From Jacaranda mimosifolia (Eukaryota > Streptophyta > Magnoliopsida > Lamiales > Bignoniaceae), in the NCBI GenBank assembly GCA_018894105.1, contig CM032126.1, forward strand, positions 22,418,391 through 22,482,390: DNA of 64,000 bases, read 5' to 3'. The position numbers and the translations under genes were made by a program. This document shows, piece after piece, positions 23,361-34,539 of the stretch. Under the pieces are notes generated by a model. It worked only from the letters and a program-made list of their open reading frames with translations. It searched no databases and had not been told where the DNA came from. Positions within the stretch are counted from its first letter, which is position 1. Each line of letters opens with the position of its first letter.

Positions 23361-24605
23361 GGGATACACCACGAAAGATTGTCATCACCTAAAAGTAGAA
23401 ATTAAGAAACTAATCTACAACTATCGATGAGAGTTAATAGACCACCAAACTACAACTCCATCGTGGCCTCCTCCGGTGCTACCTCACCTAGAAGGTGAGC
23501 ATTATAGAGGAGCGAATGAGAAAAAGTGTAGACTTCGGAACATGAGAGCAAGCCTATTAAAGGTATTATCTTTAAAATTGCATAAGGCCTACTAGTGGTA
23601 ATTTTATTAATGCAAAAAGAGTACTCCTTTGCGTTATTAGAAGAGAGCATGTTCAAATAGAGACCTCAAGCTAAGTTCTTCGACTAGGAGTTAAGGACAA
23701 TCTTTTTTAGCGATCAAGACTTTGATTCAGTAGAGGTCCAATTTAATGATGCTCTAGTTGTCTACGTTATGCGGTCTAGTTTCTACATGAAAAAAATATC
23801 CTCATAGATAGCATAAGCTCGATAGACTTCATCTTCCATGATGTTGTTGTCTAACCAGAGATCAACATCTCATATATGTAGAAAGTTAATAGCCCCCTCA
23901 CCTATCTTAGGAGATAGATAGTCAATGCCCTAGGAAAAGGCACCCTACTCGTATTGCTAGGGTCAGATCCTAAGAGAGCTATGAAGATACTTAAGTTTTT
24001 TATTGTGAATGTGCCCTCAACTTACAATGTCAAACTAGGAAAAGCTAGCGTCCACCTATTCAAGGCGATCATGTTCACACATCACATAAAAGTTAAGTTT
24101 CCATTCCATAAAGAAATAGGTGATGCAGTGAAAGACTGAGGGATGGTCCGGTAATGTTATATCGACATGCTGAAAAGACCTATTTTGAGGGCCACATACT
24201 TTATGCCAATAAAGATAGAAGAGAATGGAAAGCAGGTGTTGGAGCTCTCATCAAAGGAAAGCTCACAAGTGATACCAGACCCTGTAGGAAATAAAAGGCC
24301 AAGTGATGTGGCAAAAAGCCATGAAGAAGCTAGAAATAATAGAGATAGAGATATGAAGAAGGTTATTAAGATAGAAATCGAGATGACACCACTCATCAAG
24401 GAGGTGATCATATGTTTTATAAGAGACATGGAGATGTTTTCTCTTGGACGATAACTAATATGCAGTAGATCTCCTTAGATGCGATTAGCTACCATCTCAA
24501 CACCATTCCAACTACAATGTAGGTGAAGCAAGAGTAGGACATTTGCTTCGAAAAAGAACCAAACACTAAAGGAAAAAAGTGTATAAGCTAGGGAGAGGAA
24601 AGTTG
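23361..24605 (+). pseudogene. Gypsy C gag end, protease and start of reverse transcriptase
   Basis: Immediately after the LTR the plus strand reads GYTTKDCHHLKVEIKKLI, the His-Cys end of the gag zinc knuckle and the EIE.LI tail. Protease follows: FNDALVV near 23735, then FFIVNVPSTYNVKLGKASVH and HHIKVKFPFHKEIGDAV (23990-24139), the diagnostic C-terminal part of Tat protease (VP..YN.ILGRP...A......H...KFP...G.G). Next is KIEIEMTPLIKEVI (24367), the linker before reverse transcriptase. The frame is cut at 24605 by the foldback element and resumes at about 29669. The active Asp-Ser/Thr-Gly of protease is not visible. Confidence 0.7.
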
Positions 24606-24683
24606 GGAAAATCACATTTTTGGTCCCATAACTAAGGCCCAATCTCAATTAAGTCCTATTAATTTAAAAGAACCAAATAAAGT

Positions 24684-27571
24684 TGTAGCACCCCTTCTCA
24701 AGATGGCACTTAAACGGAGGTACTACCAATTCAATCTCAATATTTCGCTCATAGCAAGCAATAGGCCCATAAAGTTTCTCTTCAAATCCTTCAAGAAAGG
24801 CATAGTACTTTAAGTTAACACGTTCTGGAAAAACAACCAAATACATAACATCAGGAAAATATATACAAGTTTAGGCCTTCAAGACCATTCATCACCTATC
24901 ACAACATCTTAAAATCAACTTAGCATACATGAAAACCTATATACACAGCCAAGAGTCTAGTACATTTCAAAATACATTCAAGCCTGAAGACCTCATTCAC
25001 CATCTTTACCTGTTTGAAAGAAATCAAATAATAAGGGAGGATAAGTCATAAAGACTTAGTGAGGGAAAATAGAAGAATAAGATTTAAAAAGAAGTAAATG
25101 AAGCACGACTATTGGTGAACAATTTGATAGCAACAAGAAAGTTAGTATGAATGAACGACACACATAATACACATTTAATCAATTTTAACAGGCTGTTGGT
25201 CATTCCATCCTTATTACTCCCAGATCAATGTATAGTTACTAGTACCGGATGTCGGTACAGTATAAACTAGATTTTCCTTATTACTCCATTGCTCGAGCAT
25301 TCAGCTCGGCAGGTAATAACTTTCTTTTATTAGCATGGCCGACCGCATGCCAGATCCCCCCACTCACAGTTCGGTACCTCCAACTCCCTATTGAGTCAGG
25401 ATCGTAGGTGGGTACTAGCCGGGAGATCTATCACCGTCGGTCTGCTATGGTCTGTTCCACCCGGCCGTCTTTCCAAACCTAGCCCCAGGCTTAAATCCCT
25501 CATGTGGCGTCCTTCCGGGTGATATCCGGCCCATGGCGTCCCATGGATTAATATAATGTAATGCCAACAGATATAAGTTGCACCTTTAAACATTCAGTAT
25601 GATTATGACAGATATGTAGTTGATCCAATAATGTACACTGGCCAGAAAGGCCGTTTAGGGTTCATAACATAAGGTAATAATGCAACATAACAGAATGATA
25701 GATCAACACGATCCTTTTAACAAATAACAGACTTATAAGAAGCTAGCAAGTTATATGGAGACAACAAGCAAGGCTGCAGGGTACAAGGGACATAATTCTG
25801 ACAATGTAAAGAAAGTTTTGGCCACTAGAACAATCAGAAAACATAATCGGTATCAAAGATAACCCTCACAAGGGTATTTAAATTAGATAACGAATAACAA
25901 TTCGAATTCCAAACACAAATTCAGATTTCAAACAAACAAAGTACGGTACAAAACAGAACCCACACAGGGGCTTATCACAAATAACTGATAGTTAGGAAAG
26001 GTGCCAGATTGGCAAACCCTCACCTCCAGTATCCTAAAAAGAAGTAGTCACCGCCTACTGTTCTGCGGGACCCATGTTGTCACCTATTCAAAATAATATT
26101 CGATAGTCAATTTTTCTCATTTAACCTTGATAGACTTCTAACAATTTGCATCACATGCATTCTAATGTCATTACTTATCTTAATAGAACAATAATATAGA
26201 TTTAGTAGCATCTTTCACAAAATCCTCCAATAATAGACATTATTAGATTTAACCACAACGGTCCCTATCAATTCTAAAATAATATAATCTCTCGTTCTTA
26301 ATTCACAAGGTCATGATCAAGCCATAACATTATTCTAAACCACAATATTGTAATTAAATTCCTTATATAATCATCCCCAAATCAAATATCACTTATTCTC
26401 ATACTATATAATTCCTAATGCCATTATTAAATCCATTTTTTGTCATTTTGCATGATGTGTCCAGGTCCACTATTCAATATTCCTTAGCATAGGAAACAAA
26501 CACATACACACACACACACACATATATATATATAGGCATATCATCATCCCCAAATTTCTATTCTTGGCATGGATACAACTCAATAAGAAAGGATACATAT
26601 GCATGTATATGTATATGTATATATATATACAACAAGCTTTCTTCCAAATCCTTTACCACGAACCACTCAATGAGACCTCTGATTCACAAACCAACCACAC
26701 TGCTATGTTCGTTGCGTCGAGAGGAAGAAATTGTCCTCCCGCCTCTGCCGTGCCGTTGCCGTCGCTGCCAGAAAGTTGCAAAACCACTACCTTTCGCGTC
26801 CTTTCTTCCTCCTGAATCTAACGGTGCCCTTAGTTTTCAGATTCGAGGTTGGGAAGACCCTTAACTGTGGCCCAAAAGTTTCGGTTGATCTTCTCTTCGC
26901 CGAACCTGTAACGACTGGTTCCGCCGCCGCCACTGCTCTACTTCCCCATGCAAGACCACCAACGTGTTCTCCGTGCTAAGAACTCTCTAACTGTCTTCCA
27001 AGAACTCCAGTCAGACCACCCTACCACCGGCTACCATGAAACCCGTAAGGTGGGTTTTATTTCACCTTCTTACTACCGATGGAGAACGATGTAGGTGTGT
27101 GTGGAGGGTGAGGAGAGATGTTTAAAAGGTGATGTGGTGTGAGCTGTGGCTGGTGAGAAGGTCGCTGAGGAGTTGTTCTGCTGCGGTGAAGAAATGAAAG
27201 AAAAATGAGAAGGAAGAAAGAAGAAGAATGAAGGAAAAAATGAAGATAAATCATGCTACCCATTTTTTTTTTAAATCAAACTTTCATTTTTTTCAATTTA
27301 GTCCCCAAGAAGTTAGAGTCATGAAATTGAGTCCGAAACTTTAGAAAAATAATGTTAAAACCCTAGTTGACTTAGGGTCTTCCATGCAAGCCCCTCAAGT
27401 TAAGAATATGTTTCAATTCAATCCTTAAAAATTGTAATTCCAGCCCCCCAAACTTTATAAACTAATTAAATTAAATAAAATTTCATAAATCAAGAATAAA
27501 TAAAATAACAATTTAACATAATTCCTCAAATAATAATTAACATAATTAATAAAATAATTAGGAGTGTTACA
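24684..27571 (-). repeat. Solo chromovirus-type LTR 2, inside the foldback arm
   Basis: 2,888 bp. The minus strand starts TGTAACACTCCTAATTA and ends GGGGTGCTACA. Flanks are AAAGT and AGAGT, a 5-bp duplication with one mismatch. It is collinear with the gypsy E LTR: around 25390-25510 the minus strand has GCCTGGGGCTAGGTTTGGAA followed by a GGCTAGTACCCACC segment, paralleled at 57380-57450. The ends TTGAATTGGTAGTACC...GGGGTGCTACA also match. A dinucleotide microsatellite lies inside. Small open frames at 26564-26979 belong to the LTR. Confidence 0.85.
26500..26535 (+). repeat. (AC)n(AT)n microsatellite
   Basis: CACACACA run followed directly by ATATATAT, inside solo LTR 2. Confidence 0.85.
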
Positions 27572-29659
27572 AGAGTCCTATAATTTAAAATTTGTACCAC
27601 ATTGTGTCCACCTTCCCGCCTTCCATTAAATAGTTAATAGGAAAGGCGCGTGAAAAGCATGTGCTAGTTAGTTGGTGGGTTTGGAAGGAAAATTGACCTG
27701 GTACTGTTCACTTCTTCATTTTGGAGGGAAAATCAATTGCTATAAAAGGGGAAAGAATGAAGAAGAAAAAAATGCAAAATGTACAATCTCATGTATGATT
27801 AAAAAAATTCCTAAAATTTCCAACCATACATTAATATATATACATAAATTAATAATATGTGTTTGTAAATTGAAAAGGATATATTTGTTTGAATGAATTA
27901 ATTTTCAATCTTTGTAAATGATATTAATTAATGTAATTAGTAAAATTATCATAAATAATTTAAATAATTTTCATAAATTTAAATTTAAATATTCTAAATC
28001 ACATGAGATGAATATCTAATTTTTTTTAAATATTATAAATTAAAGAATTTATTCTTATCATGCAAAAGTTTTCAAAAATATTCAAAAGTATTTAAAAAAA
28101 CTAAATTGAATATTTCTTCTCCAGACATGAGAAAAATAGATTTTTTTAAATAGATATTTCTTTTATTTTTTGTGAAAAATATTATTATGTAATATAGCTA
28201 GTCACCTATGAACTATGAAAACGTGCTTCTGAATTTTATTTACGTTAGCAAATAAAAAGATAATTAAAGTCAAATATAATTTTTTTTTAAAAACAAAAAA
28301 TTATCTTGTTAAATGTAAAATTATATACATAAAATATAATTAAATAAGTAATTAGTAATTAAAATTCCTAAAATTTATAAAATGAAATATGCTAAATTTC
28401 ATTAAGCTTTTTTTTTTAAAGAAAATTTCAACAATTATAATACAAAATTAAATGATATTTATAAAATGTTATTAAACAAGTTAATGACTAATAAATTGAA
28501 AAAAAAAAATTAATTTGATATTTTTGAATTTTCAATGAAATTATAATTAGCAATAATTTTACAAACACAAGGTGGAAATGTGTTTTCGTATGGAGAAATA
28601 TTTTGTGTGTGGAAATGTGCTTGTAAAATTATCACTAATTATAATTTTTTTGCGAATTGAAAAAAATTAAATATATAATTTTTCAATATTTTTAAATTTT
28701 TCATCAATTTATTTATTAACTGGTTTAATAATATTTTATAAATTTCATTTAATTTTGTATTATAATGCTTGAAATTTTCTTTGAAAAAAACACCACTATG
28801 AAATTTAGCATTTTTCATTAATATAAATTTTAGGAACTTCAATTGCTAATTAAGTTATTGAATTGCATTTATGTATATATAAGTTTACATTTAACAAGAT
28901 ATTATTTGAAATTTTTTGTAAAATTATTATATTTAAATTCAACTATATATTTTTATTTGCTAATGTAAATAGAATTTTGAACCACATTTTCATAGTCACA
29001 AGTGACTAACTATATTACATAATAATATTTTTGACAAAAAAATGAAACACTATCCATTAGACAAATTTATTTTTCTCATGTTTGAAAAAGAAATATTTAA
29101 TTTAGTTTTTCAAATATTTTTTAATATTTTTGAAGTTTTTTACACAATAAATATAATTTTTTTAATGTATAATATTTAAAAAATTAAATATTTATTTTTT
29201 ACATTTTAGAATATTTTAAATTTAAATTTATGAAAATTATTGTAAAAATTTTATGATAATTTTACTAACTACATTAATAAATACCATTTTGCAAAGATTA
29301 AAAATTAATTCATTCAAACAAATATATTTTTTTCAATCTACAAATACATATTTTTAATTTATATTTTTTTTAATGTATGGTTGGAAATTTTAGGATTTTT
29401 TTTCCCTTTTATAGTTAGTTGATTTTCCCTTTAAAATGAAGAAGTGTGCAGTACCAGAGTCAATTTTTCCTCCAAAACCTAGTAGCTGATTGGCACATGT
29501 TCTGCATGTGCCTTTTCCATTAGCTACTTAATGAAAGGGGGGAAATTGGATTCAATGAAGCACAAATTTTAAATTATGGAACTTAATGTGATACTTTTGA
29601 AATTAATGGGACTCAATTGGGATTTGGGCATAGTTATGAGACCAAAAATGTGATTTTCC

Positions 29660-31745
29660 GGAGCATAGTACATTAGGTTAGTACAATATCCTGAGTTGCT
29701 GGCTATTTGAATAATGGTATCCAAGCTAAATTGAAAATGGAGATTATGCATAGGCTTCACTAACTTGGATAAAGTTTGGCCCAACAATCCTTTTTCCTCT
29801 ATCAAGGATTAATACATTAGTTGATCTACTTCATGGTGTAACCTACTGAGTTTATTGGAGGTGTACCAAGGGTAAAATTAAGTAAAGCTGGCAATAAAAG
29901 AGTCGGATTAATATATTAGTTGATCTATTTCATGGTGTAACCTACTGAGTTTACAACAGGTGTACCAACGGTAAAACTAAATAAAGCTGGCACTAAAAGA
30001 TTTGGAGAAAGCTAACTTTATAATAGACCAAGGCACTTCTTCTATAATGTCATGTCATACAGAAAACATAGAGCTCCTACCAAAGGCTCGTCAAGAACAT
30101 GTTTAAGGAACAAAGAAGAAAGAACGTGGAAGTTTACAGCGAGAACATGCTCATAAACAAAAAGAATATATAGGATCATGTTTGGGATCTATAAGAGGCT
30201 CGTCAACTACATGTCCAAATTTTGTGGAATAAAGCTCAATTCTACCAAATGTACTTTTGAAGTAAGAGTTGGAAATTCTTAGGATATATAGTTGTGCAAA
30301 GAGAAATTTAAGCTAGCCTAAAAAAGATATGAGCTTTGAAGGAGATACAGCCGCCCAATCATCATGGGAAAGTGTAGATCCTTGTAGGACAACTGGGGTT
30401 TTACATTTGGGAGCGATGCCAATTCATTCTATGGTGATCGTGCTCATCACCAACACACAAAAGTTTAGTGGTGAAAATTATGGAGCAAACAAGTAGGTAG
30501 AGTTAATCAGCTCCGTGACAACCATCTACAATTGCAAGATCACTTTTCTCATAGCCATGACGTCAGAGATTGAGAAACCAAAAGATGAGATCCTATGAAG
30601 AGGTCAACACCAGTCAAGTTGGATGACCCTTATAATTGCCTACCTCATAGAATGAGCCCTTTGAATGGTGCAAATAAAGTAAGACTAACAAAGATAAGAA
30701 TTATACAAGAGGGCTACTCCCTTCTTTACGTCAAGTGCTTGAATCTCCAGGAGGGCCAAGTATATGTTGTGAGAAATATATAAAGAAATGTCTAGCAACC
30801 ATTCGAGAGAGAAGACCTTAAAATAAAGATATTTCTGGTCTAAGATGGTGATGTTCCCCTTGTTAAGAGCATGCTAACTTGTTGCATCGACTTGCAGCAT
30901 CTCTGCAACTACTAGAGAGCCCACATCTCTCTACATAATGGGGCATGGATATATTCAATCCATTGTCACAAGACATAGGCCAGCGGAAGTATTTGATAGA
31001 TGGTAGTAGATTACTTCAATAATTGGGTGCAAGAAGAGCTCCTAGCTAAGGTCACGGAAAAAGAGGTAATGAATGTCTTCTAGAAGAACATCATCTAAAA
31101 ATTTGAAGTCCCTAGATCTCTTGTGCTAGACAATGGTACATAGCTTAAAAGCATATAGCTTAGAGAGTGGTGCCATGATATATTAATCAAATAATTTTTC
31201 ACATCCGCTAGCAACTTCCAAGCCAATAGATAAGCAAATATAATAAACATCACAATCTTCTAGTACTTAGAGATGAGAATGAGAAATGCAAAAGGAGCAT
31301 CGGCTAATAAGCTCCCAAGATTATTGTAAGCCTATCGAATCTCACCTTGAACTCTAGAGAGTCACCTTTATAGTCTATAGCATAGAGATGGTAGTACCTA
31401 CTGAAGTCGATGATGTGACTTGGAGAATAAAGGCACACCAATGAAATCTTGAATGTAAAGCTTAAGATAAAACTTGGTGGCAGAGCTATTCGAAAGAGCA
31501 GCTATGAGAATAAATGTACAAAGCTAGGATGATGAAAACTTACAACTCACAAAGGAAATCTAGAAACATACAAGTGCAAAAACTAATGATGAAAAAGGAA
31601 GAATCCTTCTGACAAACTAGATACAAAGTGGAAAGGACCTCATAAGATCGTGGAGATCACAGGTACAAAATTCTACATGCTATTGGGCATGGATGTACAT
31701 GGAATATCACAAACTTGATGAAGTTCTATGCATAATTCTAATAAA
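29660..31745 (+). pseudogene. Gypsy C reverse transcriptase and integrase remains
   Basis: Reading resumes with YIRLVQYPELLA (about 29669), matching the FIREVQYPEWLA segment of Tat reverse transcriptase. A 99-bp segment containing the core from the IDQLVD-like motif is then duplicated in tandem (29806-30003). NVEVYSENML (30130) stands where the YVDDML catalytic motif should be. KSWKFLGYIVVQREI lies near 30260. RNase H is mostly gone. Integrase begins near 30940 with WGMDIFNPLSQDIGQRKYLI and continues to LDNGT (about 31130), the second catalytic Asp. The C-terminal end is at TKWKGPHKIVEITGTKFYML (about 31630-31680), the usual end of Tat integrase. Numerous stops; the polyprotein is dead. Together with the gag and protease parts it spans 19.7-31.75 kb because of nested insertions. 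Confidence 0.7.
29806..30003 (+). repeat. 99-bp in-frame tandem duplication in reverse transcriptase
   Basis: Two copies, 29806-29904 and 29905 to about 30003, each starting GGATTAATA.ATTAGTTGATC and ending AAAGCTGGCA.TAAAAGA. The unit is a multiple of three. Confidence 0.85.
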
Positions 31746-31865
31746 AGCCACTAGCATTTTTTTTATACATTGTCTCCTTTTTCGAGTAATAATTCTAATT
31801 CACTCACGAAGCAAATAAGTTAATAAACTAAACATCTCTTATGTTTTCTAAATAATAATCTTGCC

Positions 31866-32158
31866 TACCCTCGATGCTAAAGAAACCTCAAAACGTTAGG
31901 TGGAGATTAGTTGGAGATCCTTGCTACTATAATAAAGGCCATAATACTTGTCCACCGTGGATGTTAAAAAGATATTGAAAGGTTAGGTTGTCCAGCCCTA
32001 GGTCCAACACTACCACAATTGAGGCCATAGCACTTGCTCACTATGGATACATAAGAGACCTCAAGTGGGATAACAGCACCAAGTCCCATGCTACCATAAT
32101 ATAGGCCGCAATAGTTGCCCACACTAGATAATAAAGAGACCTTGAGAACCTAGTGATA
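31866..32158 (+). repeat. Diverged tandem array, unit about 85 bp
   Basis: About 3.5 units, each with a GGATG.TAAA/ATACATAA.GAGACCT start, a middle AGTCCCATGCTACCATAAT-like phrase and an end AGGCCATA.TACTTG.CCAC. It lies just after the gypsy C integrase, where Tat and Ogre type elements often carry tandem repeats before the 3' LTR. Confidence 0.55.
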
Positions 32159-32160
32159 TC

Positions 32161-34422
32161 TATTGGAATAGTGCCCAACAAGCCAATTATATTGGCATTG
32201 TAAACTATTTCACTTGTCATACAATCTTGATTGAATGATATTAATATAGCCATTTTTATCTTACACTTATATGTACTTCATGGGCATTTGGTTGAAGCTT
32301 TTGGATCACTCTAGACTACGGGACTTGGTCATACACTGGGTCAAGATCATGTAATAAGTCCAACATGGTCGTGATCTTAAATCTTCCAAGTTATAGGACT
32401 TTAAGAGACAGGACATTTAAAATCTGGATAGACTTGCATTGACGATGCATAAATCTAAGGAGTTGGATATTGCTTCGTTCCATGGGCAATCCTATATGAG
32501 ATGTGGATTCATGTTAGTGGGCACTTGTTAGAGAACAAGGTGCTGAAGACCCAACGGAGAATCCACTAGATAGCCGAAGAGGCAAGTTGGTAGTAGCAAG
32601 TTCTTCAGCTTACACTAGGGCATATAATTAGTCCTTTGACTTGAGGATCTATGGTAACTTTGTGTTTAAGTCCTCATGCATTGACTTCTCCTTGGTCACT
32701 TAGCAAACCGTTTAGATGGTGATTGGACATGAGCTATTGAACATAGAGGTTTGTGAGATCTAAGATGAAATTTGACACCTTATCTTTGTGAAAGGCGAGA
32801 ACATCTCCTATGTATTCTATAATGATCGATTTCAAAAAATCCTTGCGCAAGGTAGTATGAAAATTTGGAAAAAGAGTTTTCCAAAGATGAGGTCATAAAG
32901 TGGAATCGAACATTGGGAATAGAGACATAGTATTGAGGCTATTAGGGAGCCGACAAATATCTTGCCCTAGGCCTCTTTCGGGAGATAGGAGACGAAAGGA
33001 TTGTATTTGCATGGTACGCGTAGAGCTATGATGGTTCTCCAAAAGCATTCATTTCAGCTAATTAGTTGGGCTCCATTAGCTTGAGGTTAGACATCGACCA
33101 TGGAGATTGGGTACTCTTCAATTAATGGAAATTAATTAAATTGAGTCGATTAGTTTAAAAGAGTTTAAACTAAAATGAATATATGATATTCTAAAGTGAC
33201 AAGGAGTTGTGAACCCATTTCCAATGAATGGTAGAATCTATCGGGTCACACACAAAAGCTAATTACATTTCCTAAGTAATGGAGGGACTCTCGAAGTGTT
33301 AGAAAATTCTCTCCATGGAGACCCATTTTTAGGTGATTGAAATTGAGGTCAATTTGGACTTGATTAATTTAAGTGTTAAATGGATCAACTAATTTAAGGA
33401 GTTAAATTAGACCAACAATTAAAGATTTAATTATTAGGTGTCATGTGACCATCAATTGGTCAACTTAAAGAGTTAAGTTAACAAAATTAAGCTTAAAGAG
33501 TTAAGCTAGTTGACTTAAGAGTTAAGTCAAGAATTAATTAATTAAATTAAATTAAATTATTTAATTTAATTAATGAGGAGAATATATTTTGGAGGAAAAA
33601 TTCAAATGATAGGATCATTTTAATGTGGCATTTAATTAATTTGATATTAGATTTCAAATGTAATTGAAATGCACACAAATTCAAATTAGATTTGAATTTG
33701 CTGACTAAGCATACAAGGCATGCATGTTGGTGGTCCCCCCTCCTTGAGGAAGGTGTGATGCCACCTTGGCATCACACCATCCTCACTCTATATATAGATA
33801 TAGAGTGAGGGGGGCAGCATACACAATTTAGCAAGTGAAGAATTAGATTCTCACTTTAGATTCTCATTGTTCCCTTTATTTTCAAGGTGTTCATTCATGT
33901 GTTGAAGATCACCTTATTCTTCTTCTTCTTTTCCCTACCCTAAAATCAGCCATGTCCCTCTCAACTGTCATCTCTTTCTCCAGCTACAAGTAAGGACTAG
34001 TAGGATTTGGATTGCTGTGTGGATCATATCGATAGAGGCAAAACAAATGGTTTGCTAAGCTTCCAAAGATCTACCTGCAAGACCAATCTCTTGTCGATTT
34101 TATTCCAGGAGATCTAAATAGATTTTCGAGCTGAAATTTGATCCAATAATTTTCTCAAGGTATTGAAGATCTACTGGAATTTTTTCAACATTTTTGGAGA
34201 GTTTTGAATGAGTCAAAAACTACTTGCTTCAAACTGTGCCACTATTAGCAGATTCTCTTTGAAGAAGGAGTTCTTCAATCTACATTTGGATTTTGCTAAT
34301 TAAGGTAACTCTCCAACCAAATATAAATCCTAAAGAATGTTTAGATCTTTAGTGCTTGTAGTACTAGTTTATTTAAGCTTTTGAAGTTTTATTATTGGAT
34401 CCTAGTGCCTTACTTGCTTTCA
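32161..34422 (+). repeat. Solo LTR of the copia A family
   Basis: 2,262 bp from TATTGGAATAGTGCCC to TTGCTTTCA, collinear with the copia A 3' LTR over its whole length. Flanks ATATC and ATATT are a 5-bp target duplication with one mismatch. No internal sequence on either side. Its twin hairpins (33752-33778 and 33781-33810) are the best preserved of the family. Confidence 0.88.
33752..33810 (+). promoter_or_regulatory. LTR twin hairpins, solo copia LTR
   Basis: GGTGTGATGCCA with TGGCATCACACC, 12-bp stem and 3-base loop. Two bases later CCTCACTCTATA with TATAGAGTGAGG, 12-bp stem, 6-base loop, containing the TATA sequence. Confidence 0.6.
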
Positions 34423-34539
34423 ATATTAACTTTGTGTCAAATGTCACCACATTACAGGCTAATAATAGTATCAAATGAGGAATAGCATAGTGAAAAATTG
34501 AACAAAAGAAGCATTAAGGTAAACTAACTAAAAGATATC

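Larger units (their letters stand above)
24606..29659. mobile_element. Foldback element, Mutator-like, with arms of about 1 kb
   Basis: Both ends start GGAAAATCACATTTTTGGTC and the complementarity runs on through the whole element: left arm 24606-24683 plus 27577 to about 28575, right arm about 28619-29659 in inverse orientation, spacer only about 45 bases. Landmarks match in order, for example AAAATTTCCAACCATACATTAA, TTTGTTTGAATGAATTAATTT and GTAATATAG.TAGTCAC. The left arm is cut by solo LTR 2; without it the element is about 2.16 kb. It carries no gene. Flanks of nine bases (GGAAAGTTG and GGAGCATAG) share five positions, and gypsy C reverse transcriptase resumes in frame right after them. 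This fits a decayed 9-bp Mutator-type duplication. Terminal sequence and flank length favour a Mutator-like origin; other foldback families cannot be excluded. Confidence 0.75.

Noticed and set aside
26564..26979. Three overlapping short frames that look Pro/Ser/Arg-rich
   Set aside because: They lie within solo LTR 2, with no conserved motif and overlapping frames.
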